Shown here: positions 8,113 to 16,408 of the stretch, piece after piece | How positions within the stretch are numbered: position 1 is the first letter of the stretch | Layout: each line of letters begins with the position of its first letter | Source: Bacteroidales bacterium | Lineage (GTDB): Bacteria; Bacteroidota; Bacteroidia; Bacteroidales; UBA932 | DNA: 36,304 nucleotides | Assembly (NCBI GenBank): GCA_015060335.1 | Contig: SUYR01000027.1 | Span: 1 to 36,304 of the forward strand | Reading direction: 5' to 3' | Position numbers and translations under genes: made by a program | Notes under the pieces: model-generated | What the model was told of the DNA's origin: nothing | The model's input: the letters and a program-made list of their open reading frames with translations, nothing else | Database searches by the model: none

Positions 8113-10812
8113 ATGAATAAATATCTGACATACATATATCTGATACTGACAGTCCTGACAACTGCTGCCTGCTCCGATGAGATTCTGGGCATGGAGGGAG
8201 AGTTGTCAGATCAGAACACAGTCACCTTGTCTGCCAACAGTTCCAAGCTCATAACCAAGGCAGGACTTCAGTTTACAAATTTCGATGTGTACACGGAATA
8301 CCTGCTATATTGCATCGAAAATTCCGAGAGCTACGATTGGAAGAATAATGTGATGTATGACAGAAGAGGTTGGGAAAACGAACAGCAGCTCATAGAATAT
8401 GGCAAGGATATGTTCTTCGACGGAAAGAAACTTGATTTCTATGGAGCGACCTTGTGCAGCACAAGGGGCGTTCCGTACAACATCAACAATAGAGTGGGAG
8501 ATCCAGGTTCTCCGGTGATAGGCCTTGACCTTGCTACCTACGGAGAAGCATTTCCTGACCTGATGTACTCGAACAATCTCAAAGGATGTACATCCAGAAT
8601 GGGAATCCTTGAAATGGACTTCACCCATGCGCTCAGTAAGATACAGGTGGAGATTGCAAGACAGGAGATGACTGACCTTGAGGGTATGAAACTCAAAAGC
8701 GTTTCGCTTGTAAACACCTATGGTTCAGGAGAATTGGATATTGTCAACGGTACCTGGGCCAACAGAAAGACGGAGGCAGCAGAAGGTGTAAGTACGGAGA
8801 TTGTCATAACTGACGAGGAAACAGAGGTTCCTGTTGATCCGGTAATGCTGAAGAAAGGAGGGAACGATGCCTTTGCCTATATCATTCCCAACGAGAACTC
8901 GTCTGAGGTGGTAAGTGTAAAGATAGTTCTGCTCACAGCATCAGGAAAGGAAAAGGTTTTCACATACCCTCTCTATGCATCTCCTGAAGATGGCTCGGAA
9001 GAACAGTCTGCTCCTTTCATATTCAAGCAGAATCACAGATACGTACTGTCGATCATTCTTTTGGATGAGGGAGTACGCGTTGTGGCGGTTTTGCCGCAGA
9101 TGTATGATTGGATTGATGTCCCTGTAGATACCTATATGGGACAGCCAGTAAATTTCGGTGGTCTGATGTGGATGGACCGCAATCTGGGAGCAGAGAGCGC
9201 CGACTGCGAAAACGACTGGGCAAAGACAAGGGGCTTCTATTATCAGTTCGGAAGAAATATTCCTTATATTTTTGATGCCGAAAAGTTCCAGAAGAGAGAC
9301 CAGTCTAATAAAACTATATTCAGGCAGCGTACAGGCAAGACTGATCAGCTCGACATAGGATATGAATATTTCTTCACTTATAACGACAAGGGTGAAAAGG
9401 TATATGGCGCCGTACAGGGTGGTACCCAGACATGGTTCTATTTCTACCACGTCTCTGCTCTGGATGTTAATGGAACCGAAATAGGATGGGACAATCCAAA
9501 TGGAGCAGGCTGGGTATGGAGAGGTTCTCAGCTGATCAATTATAGCCTGAAAAGTGTTCCTCATTATCATCAGACCAATGGAGCATTCAGCAACAGCACA
9601 TTCTGGACTGTGGAGCAGGCGGGTGTGGACGGATCCACAAGCAGCAATAAAACTGAGGATCCGAAGGCTCCTCAATGGTTAGGTCCGAATGTAACTACGA
9701 GTAATATAGCGATAAATCCTGGAGATCCGGGAGTTTACCATTTCATTTTTGATGCAAGATATTATACTGACTATCTGCAGTCGGGGGCGTGGTGTGTGAA
9801 GGACTGTCTGACCCCGGGATGGGAGCATTGGCGTCCGATGTCGCTTACGGAATGGGAAGCATATAATTGGGAAGGTGGAGGTTATCCTGTATTCAGCTAC
9901 TGGATGCTGGAAAAAGGCTGTGTAGAGTCCCGTACAGAAGACACTCAGAAGGTCAATTACTATTGGACAGGAGAGTGGAATGAACCTCTTCCGGAGAATC
10001 ATCCATGTCCTAAAGGCTGGAGGATACCTACCAAACAGGACTTCGCAGGTATCCTTCCGGACCACAACATACAGAACTCATGGGCACAGAACGAAAACAC
10101 CATGTATGTTCTTCAGGAAACCAAAGGAGATGTGCTCCCATATAATGAGGCAGCAGCGTATGGAGTTGACCATCTCGGCAGGAAAGTCATATATCTGATC
10201 AAAAGAAAAGGTGAGGGCGAATGCTACAGGTTGAGGCTGCTATGGAAAGACAGCAAGCTCACCAGAAACGAATACTACAATCTCGGATCGACCTCTGGAG
10301 ATCATAATATGCAGTATCTCGAGATCTCACGTTATCCGGGAAACAGCAGCATGAGTTTCGACAAATATTACAATGCTGATGTGGGAGAGCTGGGTACAAC
10401 CAATGCAGGAGGAACCAGCGCGATTGAAGGAGTATCAATCAATAAATCAGTCAGAATCATGACAGGAGAGCAGCTGAATGATCTCGGTTTCCTGACGGAT
10501 TTCAACTGGAACGATGCCACTGAGACGATACAGATTCCTATCTGCGGTTTCATATACACAGCAATGGGCGTAGATGGTATGTTCGAGGACGGAGAAATGA
10601 CTATTTTGAGATGTACGGACTGGAGCATGAATTACGATCTGGCGCAAAAGCTTAAAGACGGCGAGACGTACGAAAACGGCGCCTATCCATATAATGAGGC
10701 AATGAACTGGTGTGCTTACATCAGAACAGACAGAAATACAGGTCTGTTCTCCGGTTCCCGAAAGAGCCTTGGATGCCAGATCAGATGCGTACGTGACGTT
10801 AATGCGAAATAA
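8113..10812 (+). CDS. Fimbrillin-FISUMP fusion, probable tip adhesin
   Basis: An 899-residue lipoprotein, the largest of the operon (lipobox TAAC, Cys20; candidate cleavage ITK-AG after Lys49). Residues about 50-340 are a fimbrillin domain, with the MDFTHALSKIQVEI signature near 177-190 and DWIDVPV near its end. From residue about 345 the protein becomes a FISUMP-type domain (Fibrobacter succinogenes major paralogous domain, a C-type-lectin-like fold). WMDRNLG starts at Trp353, YYQFGR follows, CPKGWRIPT starts at Cys632, and the closing RCVRD lies at the very C-terminus. The domain is about 550 residues, much longer than the usual 200 or so, because of aromatic-rich inserts. A fimbrillin stalk with a lectin-like head is the expected build of a tip adhesin. 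The ligand is unknown. Confidence 0.8.
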   Translation: MNKYLTYIYLILTVLTTAACSDEILGMEGELSDQNTVTLSANSSKLITKAGLQFTNFDVYTEYLLYCIENSESYDWKNNVMYDRRGWENEQQLIEYGKDMFFDGKKLDFYGATLCSTRGVPYNINNRVGDPGSPVIGLDLATYGEAFPDLMYSNNLKGCTSRMGILEMDFTHALSKIQVEIARQEMTDLEGMKLKSVSLVNTYGSGELDIVNGTWANRKTEAAEGVSTEIVITDEETEVPVDPVMLKKGGNDAFAYIIPNENSSEVVSVKIVLLTASGKEKVFTYPLYASPEDGSEEQSAPFIFKQNHRYVLSIILLDEGVRVVAVLPQMYDWIDVPVDTYMGQPVNFGGLMWMDRNLGAESADCENDWAKTRGFYYQFGRNIPYIFDAEKFQKRDQSNKTIFRQRTGKTDQLDIGYEYFFTYNDKGEKVYGAVQGGTQTWFYFYHVSALDVNGTEIGWDNPNGAGWVWRGSQLINYSLKSVPHYHQTNGAFSNSTFWTVEQAGVDGSTSSNKTEDPKAPQWLGPNVTTSNIAINPGDPGVYHFIFDARYYTDYLQSGAWCVKDCLTPGWEHWRPMSLTEWEAYNWEGGGYPVFSYWMLEKGCVESRTEDTQKVNYYWTGEWNEPLPENHPCPKGWRIPTKQDFAGILPDHNIQNSWAQNENTMYVLQETKGDVLPYNEAAAYGVDHLGRKVIYLIKRKGEGECYRLRLLWKDSKLTRNEYYNLGSTSGDHNMQYLEISRYPGNSSMSFDKYYNADVGELGTTNAGGTSAIEGVSINKSVRIMTGEQLNDLGFLTDFNWNDATETIQIPICGFIYTAMGVDGMFEDGEMTILRCTDWSMNYDLAQKLKDGETYENGAYPYNEAMNWCAYIRTDRNTGLFSGSRKSLGCQIRCVRDVNAK

Positions 10813-10818
10813 TGAAAG

Positions 10819-12003
10819 ATGAAGAGACTGACATATATATTTACAATTGTGGCCGCCCTGACGTGCTCCTGCTCCCAGTACGAAGATCCAGCAGGAAGCA
10901 TGGGCGATGGAGTAAGGATTGAGTTCCTGATCCCACAGGTGTATGACAATATAAGCGGATCTGTCATGACCAAGGCAGTTGACACACTCAATCCCCTGAG
11001 ACATATAAACGACGATGACCCGTCAAAGCCGCATTATGCAAGACTGACTACCCTTCCGGTGGGGAGTACTCTTTGGCTGACATACTCCAAGAAGAACGAA
11101 GAGACTGGAGAATATTCAGACCCGGAGCTTCAGGCTTACAAGATTGTTGACAATGGGGGCTACCACTCGATGTTTGCCTGCACATTCCATCAGGAAGAAC
11201 ACCCAGACGGACTGATATACAATGTGATAGATGAACAGACCACAGGCAAGCCTCTGATATTGGACGACGGAAGTTACAAGTTCAAGATTATTTCTCCCGC
11301 CCTTCCTATAACACTTGACCCGGAAAAAGGATGGAGACTTCCAGTGGATAACGGAATGTATTTCTGCGCCACAGACGGCAGGTATCATGAGACTGTTGCA
11401 AAAGATGTTGTCGTTGACTCAAAGAGCCTCAACAATAACGGAAAGAACGTGCTGTATGTCAAACTGAATCCTATCATCAATCAGACTGCAAGGTGGAGAT
11501 TCAGGATATTCAAGGGGGACAATGTGGAGTCTCTTGAGATGATGGCAGCGGGTATTGAGGTGAGTGGTCTGCAGAATCCGTATGATACCGAAGGCCAGGA
11601 GAGAGTAGGATTCTACTGGGCATCAGACGATATTGCCGACACGCTCAAGATGAAGATGGGAGGCAAGCTTCAGTGGGTGAAACTGCCTGCTGCAGACATA
11701 TGGAAAGCACAGGAGATAAGCCCGAGCGGATTACAGGCGGAGGCGCTGTGCGGAGATGTGGGCTTCCTGCCGACCAATGCCTTGAGTACCACAGTAGTCA
11801 TTCTCTTCAACTTTCTCATCAATGGTATTCCGACGCAGTATGAAACGACTGTCAATCAGATGATATTCGAACATGGCCATTCCTATAATATAGGCGTTGA
11901 AGTCGATCAGAAAGACGGTATCCGTGTATTCAACTGGCTGAATCAGTCATGGACAGGCGACCTTGAGCTTCATGGTATAACCACCAATACAACAGAACAA
12001 TGA
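10819..12003 (+). CDS. Fimbrial accessory lipoprotein, BF2992-like
   Basis: A 394-residue lipoprotein (Cys18 in LTCSC; Cys16 is an alternative) with a candidate cleavage site MTK-AV after Lys52. It begins 6 nt after the tip-adhesin stop and its own stop overlaps the next start by 4 nt (ATGA). The N-terminal GDGVRIEFLIPQVYDN and LPVGSTLWLTYSK, and the middle KFKIISPALPITLDPEKGWRLP, resemble the BF2992-type branch of the fimbrillin-A clan as I remember it; I could not verify the assignment. The later RWRFRIFKGDNVESLEMMAAGIEVSGL block would be the central strand of the second domain. It is probably a minor fimbrial component near the tip. Confidence 0.6.
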   Translation: MKRLTYIFTIVAALTCSCSQYEDPAGSMGDGVRIEFLIPQVYDNISGSVMTKAVDTLNPLRHINDDDPSKPHYARLTTLPVGSTLWLTYSKKNEETGEYSDPELQAYKIVDNGGYHSMFACTFHQEEHPDGLIYNVIDEQTTGKPLILDDGSYKFKIISPALPITLDPEKGWRLPVDNGMYFCATDGRYHETVAKDVVVDSKSLNNNGKNVLYVKLNPIINQTARWRFRIFKGDNVESLEMMAAGIEVSGLQNPYDTEGQERVGFYWASDDIADTLKMKMGGKLQWVKLPAADIWKAQEISPSGLQAEALCGDVGFLPTNALSTTVVILFNFLINGIPTQYETTVNQMIFEHGHSYNIGVEVDQKDGIRVFNWLNQSWTGDLELHGITTNTTEQ

Positions 12004-12989
12004 CAAGGACGATAAAATATTTCACAGCGATTCTGACATTCTGCCTCTTGTGGGGCTGCATCGACGAAACTGAGCAGAATATACAGGAAGATGGAGAACT
12101 TATAATAGTACCTCTTACCCTCTCGGCTTCAGAATACGAGTTCAATGGCACCACTAAAAGTCTCCTGCCTTACATACCTGATGTAGAGAACCTCATAGGT
12201 GACATCTGGGTTGTGCAGTACAGTAGCCGAGGCATTCTTCTCCCTCGATCCATATACCATTACAGGACGAGCGATTCCGGAGATATGGTGGTTGATGACC
12301 TTTACTATGCAGATGCGACTACATCAGGTGTTGCTCTGGTGGAAAGCGAAGAAGACTGTACAGTCTGTTTTATTGCCAACATGGGCGACAATATTCCTTC
12401 CGAATGGCCGGACAACATATATTCGTTCAAGGAAGTCATGCTGCCGGTGCTGGATGCGGATGCGTCTGTCAATCCTGCCCGACTGCCTATGTGCGGATAT
12501 TATTACGGTCCCGTAAAGCATGGCACAAAGGTGAGTGCATCCTTAGGACGTATGATCGCACGTCTCAATATAGTCATAGACAACCAGACCGGCGAAGATA
12601 TCTCTAATCTGAATGTGGCTCTTACCAATACTCCAAGATATGCACACATCTTCCCCGTTTCAGATAAAGTGCCATTGAACACAGCAGAGACCGAAGCAAG
12701 CAGGACACATAGAGATACGGGCATAACCCTCAAGCAATGGGAGTCTGTAAATCTATACTACTACATAGCTCCAAATCTATATGGAGCGGACTGGCCGACC
12801 ACGTTGTGGGTAACATGTCATCTTGATAAGACTGGTGAGGACGCCAGAGGTGGAATGATTCTTGGCGACACAGTTCCTGATGCAAGTGACCAGTCTGTAT
12901 ATCCTCCTGTCCAAAACCCGGAGCGCAATTATATGCTTTATCCGAACAACAACTACACGTTCACAATCAATCTGAAGAATCTGCAATAG
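12000..12989 (+). CDS. Fimbrial accessory lipoprotein, last gene of the operon
   Basis: A 329-residue lipoprotein (lipobox LWGC, Cys20) with a candidate cleavage site TTK-SL after Lys53. Features seen: IGDIWVVQYSSRGILL, TVCFIANMGDN, and VSASLGRMIARLNIVIDNQTGEDISNL. The last of these corresponds to the A-x-I-x-x-x-[IV] block that opens the second half of many fimbrillin-clan proteins. DUF4906-type proteins have this plan, so that is the closest family I can suggest. The start overlaps the preceding stop by 4 nt, a sign of translational coupling. No signal other than position tells its role. Confidence 0.6.
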   Translation: MTRTIKYFTAILTFCLLWGCIDETEQNIQEDGELIIVPLTLSASEYEFNGTTKSLLPYIPDVENLIGDIWVVQYSSRGILLPRSIYHYRTSDSGDMVVDDLYYADATTSGVALVESEEDCTVCFIANMGDNIPSEWPDNIYSFKEVMLPVLDADASVNPARLPMCGYYYGPVKHGTKVSASLGRMIARLNIVIDNQTGEDISNLNVALTNTPRYAHIFPVSDKVPLNTAETEASRTHRDTGITLKQWESVNLYYYIAPNLYGADWPTTLWVTCHLDKTGEDARGGMILGDTVPDASDQSVYPPVQNPERNYMLYPNNNYTFTINLKNLQ

Positions 12990-13027
12990 GGCAGAGGAAC
13001 CCTTGGGGATTCCGCGCCGCTTATATC

Positions 13028-13135
13028 CCTGGCACCTAAACCATTAAACCTCAGCGTTTTACGAAAAGGCGATTCCCCCGCGGCGGGGAATCGTTTTTTC
13101 GTAAGCGGCTATGAGTCAGCGGATTAGCTGCCAGG
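13028..13135. repeat. 108-bp near-palindromic element, copy 1
   Basis: Two 51-nt arms (13028-13078 and 13085-13135) face each other around a 6-nt loop. The inner 20 bp pair fully if two G-T pairs are allowed. The outer ends CCTGGCAnCTAA and TTAGnTGCCAGG are also inverted. The parts between are only weakly complementary. A second element with the same arm lengths, loop length and end sequences lies at 29547-29654. It fills most of the gap between the convergent fimbrial and PUL operons. No gene lies in the rest of 12990-13198. Confidence 0.8.
13059..13104. terminator. Probable bidirectional terminator inside the palindrome
   Basis: The arms 13059-13078 and 13085-13104 form a 20-bp stem with two G-T pairs and a GC-rich 6-nt loop. 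A run of six T in the 3' arm follows the GC-rich part on the + strand. Placed between convergent operons ending at 12989 (+) and 13199 (-), it can stop transcription from both sides. Confidence 0.6.
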
Positions 13136-13198
13136 ATTTGTTTTTCAGACATATACTTATGGAGCAGATCGAGCTTGCGGGCTGCGTGATAGAGTAAA

Positions 13199-14803
13199 CT
13201 ATTCCAGACCGCACCATTTAAGGAAGGCAGCTTTTGACGTTATGGCAATGCCGACGCAAGAGTTGCCTTCTGCATATGGTTTGTTGCGGTCTGCTATATA
13301 TCCTTCCTTTCCCCATCCTTCATAGAACATATAGAGATTGTCTTCATGTTCTATAACTTCGGGAAACCATATTCCGCACTGGTCCCATGTACCAGCCTTT
13401 CCTCTTGAAAAGAAAGGCTGCATGTTCTGCACCTTGGTCCAGTGGATCAGGTCGTCGGACAAGGCCACATGGAAACGGTCAGGGAAATCCCACTGGGATG
13501 CGCTGCCCTGATATGCCATGAACCATTTGTCCACACCCTTGAGGCGGAATAGCATGTTGCCGAAGAATATCTTGTCGTCGAAGTTGGAAGGGGCACCTCC
13601 CGGCGAGAATGTAGGATAGACTTCCGCGCCTTCTGTGGTCAGAGGATCTTCTGTGACATAGACTTTGTCGCCAAGATAGATGTAGTATTTACCTTCGTGA
13701 TATACGGCATCAGTAGGGCCTTCATTCTGCAGCCAGAGCTCCGGAAGTTTGGTAAAATTCAGTCCGTCTGAAGAATATGCACATGCGGTGTGGCTTTTTC
13801 CGTCAGCTCCTCTTGCCTTGTAATACAGATAGGTCACTCCGTCCTTGCCGACTACCGGGGTGGAATCGAGTGCTCTCCAGGAGTCATATGATCCTTCGGG
13901 ACCGTTGGCGATGACCGGATTGCCTTCATATGGGATCCACGGTCCGAAAGGGCTGAATGTCTCGGACGACTGGGTGAACACGCCTATCTGCTCGTTGCTG
14001 CCGTTACGGTTGTTGCCGCCTCGAGCATACATCCACCAGTTGCCGTCAATGGAATGTTCCGGAGATATGATAGCCGCGTTGGCTATATGGGAGTTCATCC
14101 AGTCGTTCTTTCCGTCAACCGGTCTGAGCACAGGATTGCCTTCCCATCTCTGGAACAGGCAAATATCTGTTAGGTCGTCATTCGGTACGCGGATCTCGTC
14201 GAAATACCACTGCTCGTCCGAACTTGCGACCCCTGCATCAAAAAGTATCACCAGCTTGTTGTAGCGGTTGGATGCGGGATTCATGTCTGTAAAATCGAAT
14301 ACAAGGTCTTCCCATCTGCCTTCCTTTGTGGTCACCACGTTCTGGATCTCCAACGGTTTGGCGAGGGAAGCATAGTCTGAGGACTCAATCTTCAGATACA
14401 CCTTGGCTCCAGCCTTTGGTGCGAGAACCTTCATCTTGAATACAGGAGGATTGGCAGTGAAGTCGAAATTCTTGGCATATGGCTCCGACCATATGAATTC
14501 CCAGGCACCGCCTCCGGATTCGACCAGACCGCAGCGGCGTGATGTGTTGACACCTCTCTTGCGAGGATTGGTCACAATAGAATACTCCAGATCTCCGCCC
14601 TTTTCATTGAAGGTCAGAAATGAGTTCTCGAAATTTGCCAGAGTCATCAGAGACGGATCATCTACCTCTTCCACGTCCTGCTCATCATCTTCCAATGCCG
14701 GAGGAGTCTGCTGAGAATCGTCATCTTCCACAGCAGGCTCACAAGAGAAAGAAAGCAGTGCCGCCGCAATCAGCAGCACTGCATGTTTAAGTTCAAGTAC
14801 CAT
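13199..14803 (-). CDS. Lipoprotein with beta-sandwich and five-bladed glycosidase propeller (paralogue 1)
   Basis: A 534-residue surface lipoprotein (lipobox SFSC, Cys21) with an acidic linker (EDDEQDVEEVDD) after the lipid. Residues about 55-215 form a beta-sandwich of carbohydrate-binding type, with NFDFTANPPVFKMKVLAPKAG, RWEDLVFDFTD and EQWYFDEI. The rest is a five-bladed propeller like those of GH43/GH32/GH117: LFQRWEGNPVL, NWWMYARGG, ALDSTPVVGKDG, DAVYHEGKYYIY, FHVALSDDLIHW and FPEVIEHEDNLYMFYEGW. The Asp in ALDS and the Glu in PEVIE are conserved in all three paralogues and are candidates for the active-site pair. A base Asp in blade 1 is not obvious. It is the last gene of the SusC operon, 6 nt after paralogue 2. 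Confidence 0.65.
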   Translation of the reverse strand: MVLELKHAVLLIAAALLSFSCEPAVEDDDSQQTPPALEDDEQDVEEVDDPSLMTLANFENSFLTFNEKGGDLEYSIVTNPRKRGVNTSRRCGLVESGGGAWEFIWSEPYAKNFDFTANPPVFKMKVLAPKAGAKVYLKIESSDYASLAKPLEIQNVVTTKEGRWEDLVFDFTDMNPASNRYNKLVILFDAGVASSDEQWYFDEIRVPNDDLTDICLFQRWEGNPVLRPVDGKNDWMNSHIANAAIISPEHSIDGNWWMYARGGNNRNGSNEQIGVFTQSSETFSPFGPWIPYEGNPVIANGPEGSYDSWRALDSTPVVGKDGVTYLYYKARGADGKSHTACAYSSDGLNFTKLPELWLQNEGPTDAVYHEGKYYIYLGDKVYVTEDPLTTEGAEVYPTFSPGGAPSNFDDKIFFGNMLFRLKGVDKWFMAYQGSASQWDFPDRFHVALSDDLIHWTKVQNMQPFFSRGKAGTWDQCGIWFPEVIEHEDNLYMFYEGWGKEGYIADRNKPYAEGNSCVGIAITSKAAFLKWCGLE

Positions 14804-14809
14804 TACACA

Positions 14810-16390
14810 CTATTTAATTCCACACCATTTCAGGAAATCTGCCTTGGAAGCAGACGCAGCTCCAATACATGAACGTCCAGAGAAATACGGCTGATCTCGA
14901 TTCTCGACATATCCGACACGTCCCCATCCCTCGTAGTAAAGGTAGAGCATGTCTTCATGTTCGATTATTTCGCAGAACCATATTCCTCCCTGGTCCCATT
15001 CGCCCGGACTGCCTCTTGTATATAACGGCTGGTCGTTCTTGACCTTTTCCCAATGGATCAGGTCGTCTGAAACCGCTATATGGAAACGGTCCGGGAAGTC
15101 GTAACTGTTGCTGCTTCCCTGATATGATGCAAACCATTTATCAACACCTTTGAGACGGAATATCATCGATCCGTTGACTGCATGCGAGTCGAAATTGCTT
15201 GGACCTCCGCCTATCGGAATAGTCTCATATGTCTGTGCGCCCTCAAATGAAAGCGGATCTGATGTGACTGTGACATAGAGTCTGCAAGGATTGCCGCCAC
15301 CGTAGTAGATGTAGTATTTCCCGTCGTGATATACTGCGTCGCTGCAGCCTTTGCCTTTGAGTACGGGAGCGTCTATACCGGTGAAGGTATATCCTCCGTC
15401 AGTGGAATAACGCACACAGAGTCCATGCTGGCTGCGGTCACGGTTGTTACCGTTATAATAGACATATACAACTCCGTCCTTTCCTACTACAGGAGCCGTA
15501 TCCAGAAGAAATCCGTCATCGAAACTGCCTGATTCCCCGACAGGAAGCACCGGATTATGCTCATATTCCTTCCATGGCCCGAAAGGCTTGAAGTCATCAG
15601 CCGGCTGCTTGTACAGACCGATCTGGTCACAGTAGAATGGACTGTCCCCGCTTCCACGAAGATACATCCACCAGTTGCCGTCCGGTGAATTGGCAGGAGA
15701 AAGGATTCCGGCGTTTGCCATGTGCTGGTTCCTCCAGCTTGCCGGTCCCTCAGGCGTGAATACAGGATTACCTTCATAACGCTGGAAGAGGCAGATGTCA
15801 GTCAGGTCGTCACTCGGACACATTATCTCATCGAAATAATATACATCACCGGCCTTGTTGTCTTCGTGGCGGAATGTGAGCACTACCTTCTGGTAGAAGT
15901 TGTTCTCCGGATTCTGATCGGTGAAATCAAAGACCAGTTCTTCCCACTCACCTGCCTTCTTAGTGACTACATCGTTGACAGTCAGAGGCTTGAGAGCCCA
16001 GTCATTTGGATGTTCGATCTTGAATGAGACCTTGGTGCCGGCTCTTGGAGAAAGCACCTTCATCTTGAATATAGGTGCATTGCGGGTAAAATCCAACTTG
16101 CGAGGCATAGGGTCGCACCAGACGAATTCGTCATTTCCGCCTGTTGAAACCGCCTTTGCACATTTTCTCGTACCGTTCACCTTATCCTTTACAGGATTGG
16201 CCACGATATCATAGTTCATCTGGGTCGGATGAAATGTAAACCATACGCTTTCAAAGTTGCAACGGTTGATGAACTTGTTTTCAAGTGCACCGGCATTGTC
16301 TCCGCCATCGGATGTTCCATTGCCATTTCCCTTGCTGCAGGCACATATCGCCAGCAGTGACAGCAAAGCCGTCAAGATCGTAATCCTCAT
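14810..16390 (-). CDS. Lipoprotein with beta-sandwich and five-bladed glycosidase propeller (paralogue 2)
   Basis: A 526-residue lipoprotein (ICAC, Cys18; a Gly/Asn-rich linker follows). Same plan as its two neighbours: sandwich with LDFTRNAPIFKMKVLSPRAG and EWEELVFDFTDQNPENNFYQKVVL, then the propeller with FQRYEGNPVFTPEG, ANAGILSPANSPDGNWWMY, LLDTAPVVGKDGVVYVYYNG, SDAVYHDGKYYIYYGG, RFHIAVSDDLIHW and FCEIIEHEDMLYLYYEGW. The two ends, WEEL...FDFT and FLKWCGIK, are shared by all three. It is 18 nt downstream of paralogue 3, in the same operon. By family it should be a glycoside hydrolase acting at the cell surface. Linkage and sugar cannot be read from the sequence. Confidence 0.65.
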   Translation of the reverse strand: MRITILTALLSLLAICACSKGNGNGTSDGGDNAGALENKFINRCNFESVWFTFHPTQMNYDIVANPVKDKVNGTRKCAKAVSTGGNDEFVWCDPMPRKLDFTRNAPIFKMKVLSPRAGTKVSFKIEHPNDWALKPLTVNDVVTKKAGEWEELVFDFTDQNPENNFYQKVVLTFRHEDNKAGDVYYFDEIMCPSDDLTDICLFQRYEGNPVFTPEGPASWRNQHMANAGILSPANSPDGNWWMYLRGSGDSPFYCDQIGLYKQPADDFKPFGPWKEYEHNPVLPVGESGSFDDGFLLDTAPVVGKDGVVYVYYNGNNRDRSQHGLCVRYSTDGGYTFTGIDAPVLKGKGCSDAVYHDGKYYIYYGGGNPCRLYVTVTSDPLSFEGAQTYETIPIGGGPSNFDSHAVNGSMIFRLKGVDKWFASYQGSSNSYDFPDRFHIAVSDDLIHWEKVKNDQPLYTRGSPGEWDQGGIWFCEIIEHEDMLYLYYEGWGRVGYVENRDQPYFSGRSCIGAASASKADFLKWCGIK

Positions 16391-16408
16391 GATTGTAAGT
16401 TTTGCAGG

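Noticed and set aside
7153..9675. Minus-strand open frames of 240-250 codons at 7153-7899 and 8941-9675
   Set aside because: They are shadows of the fimbrial genes on the + strand, without signals or domains.
10300..10812. Variable region of a diversity-generating retroelement at the end of the tip adhesin
   Set aside because: FISUMP/C-lectin ends are known targets, but no reverse transcriptase and no template repeat are in the window.
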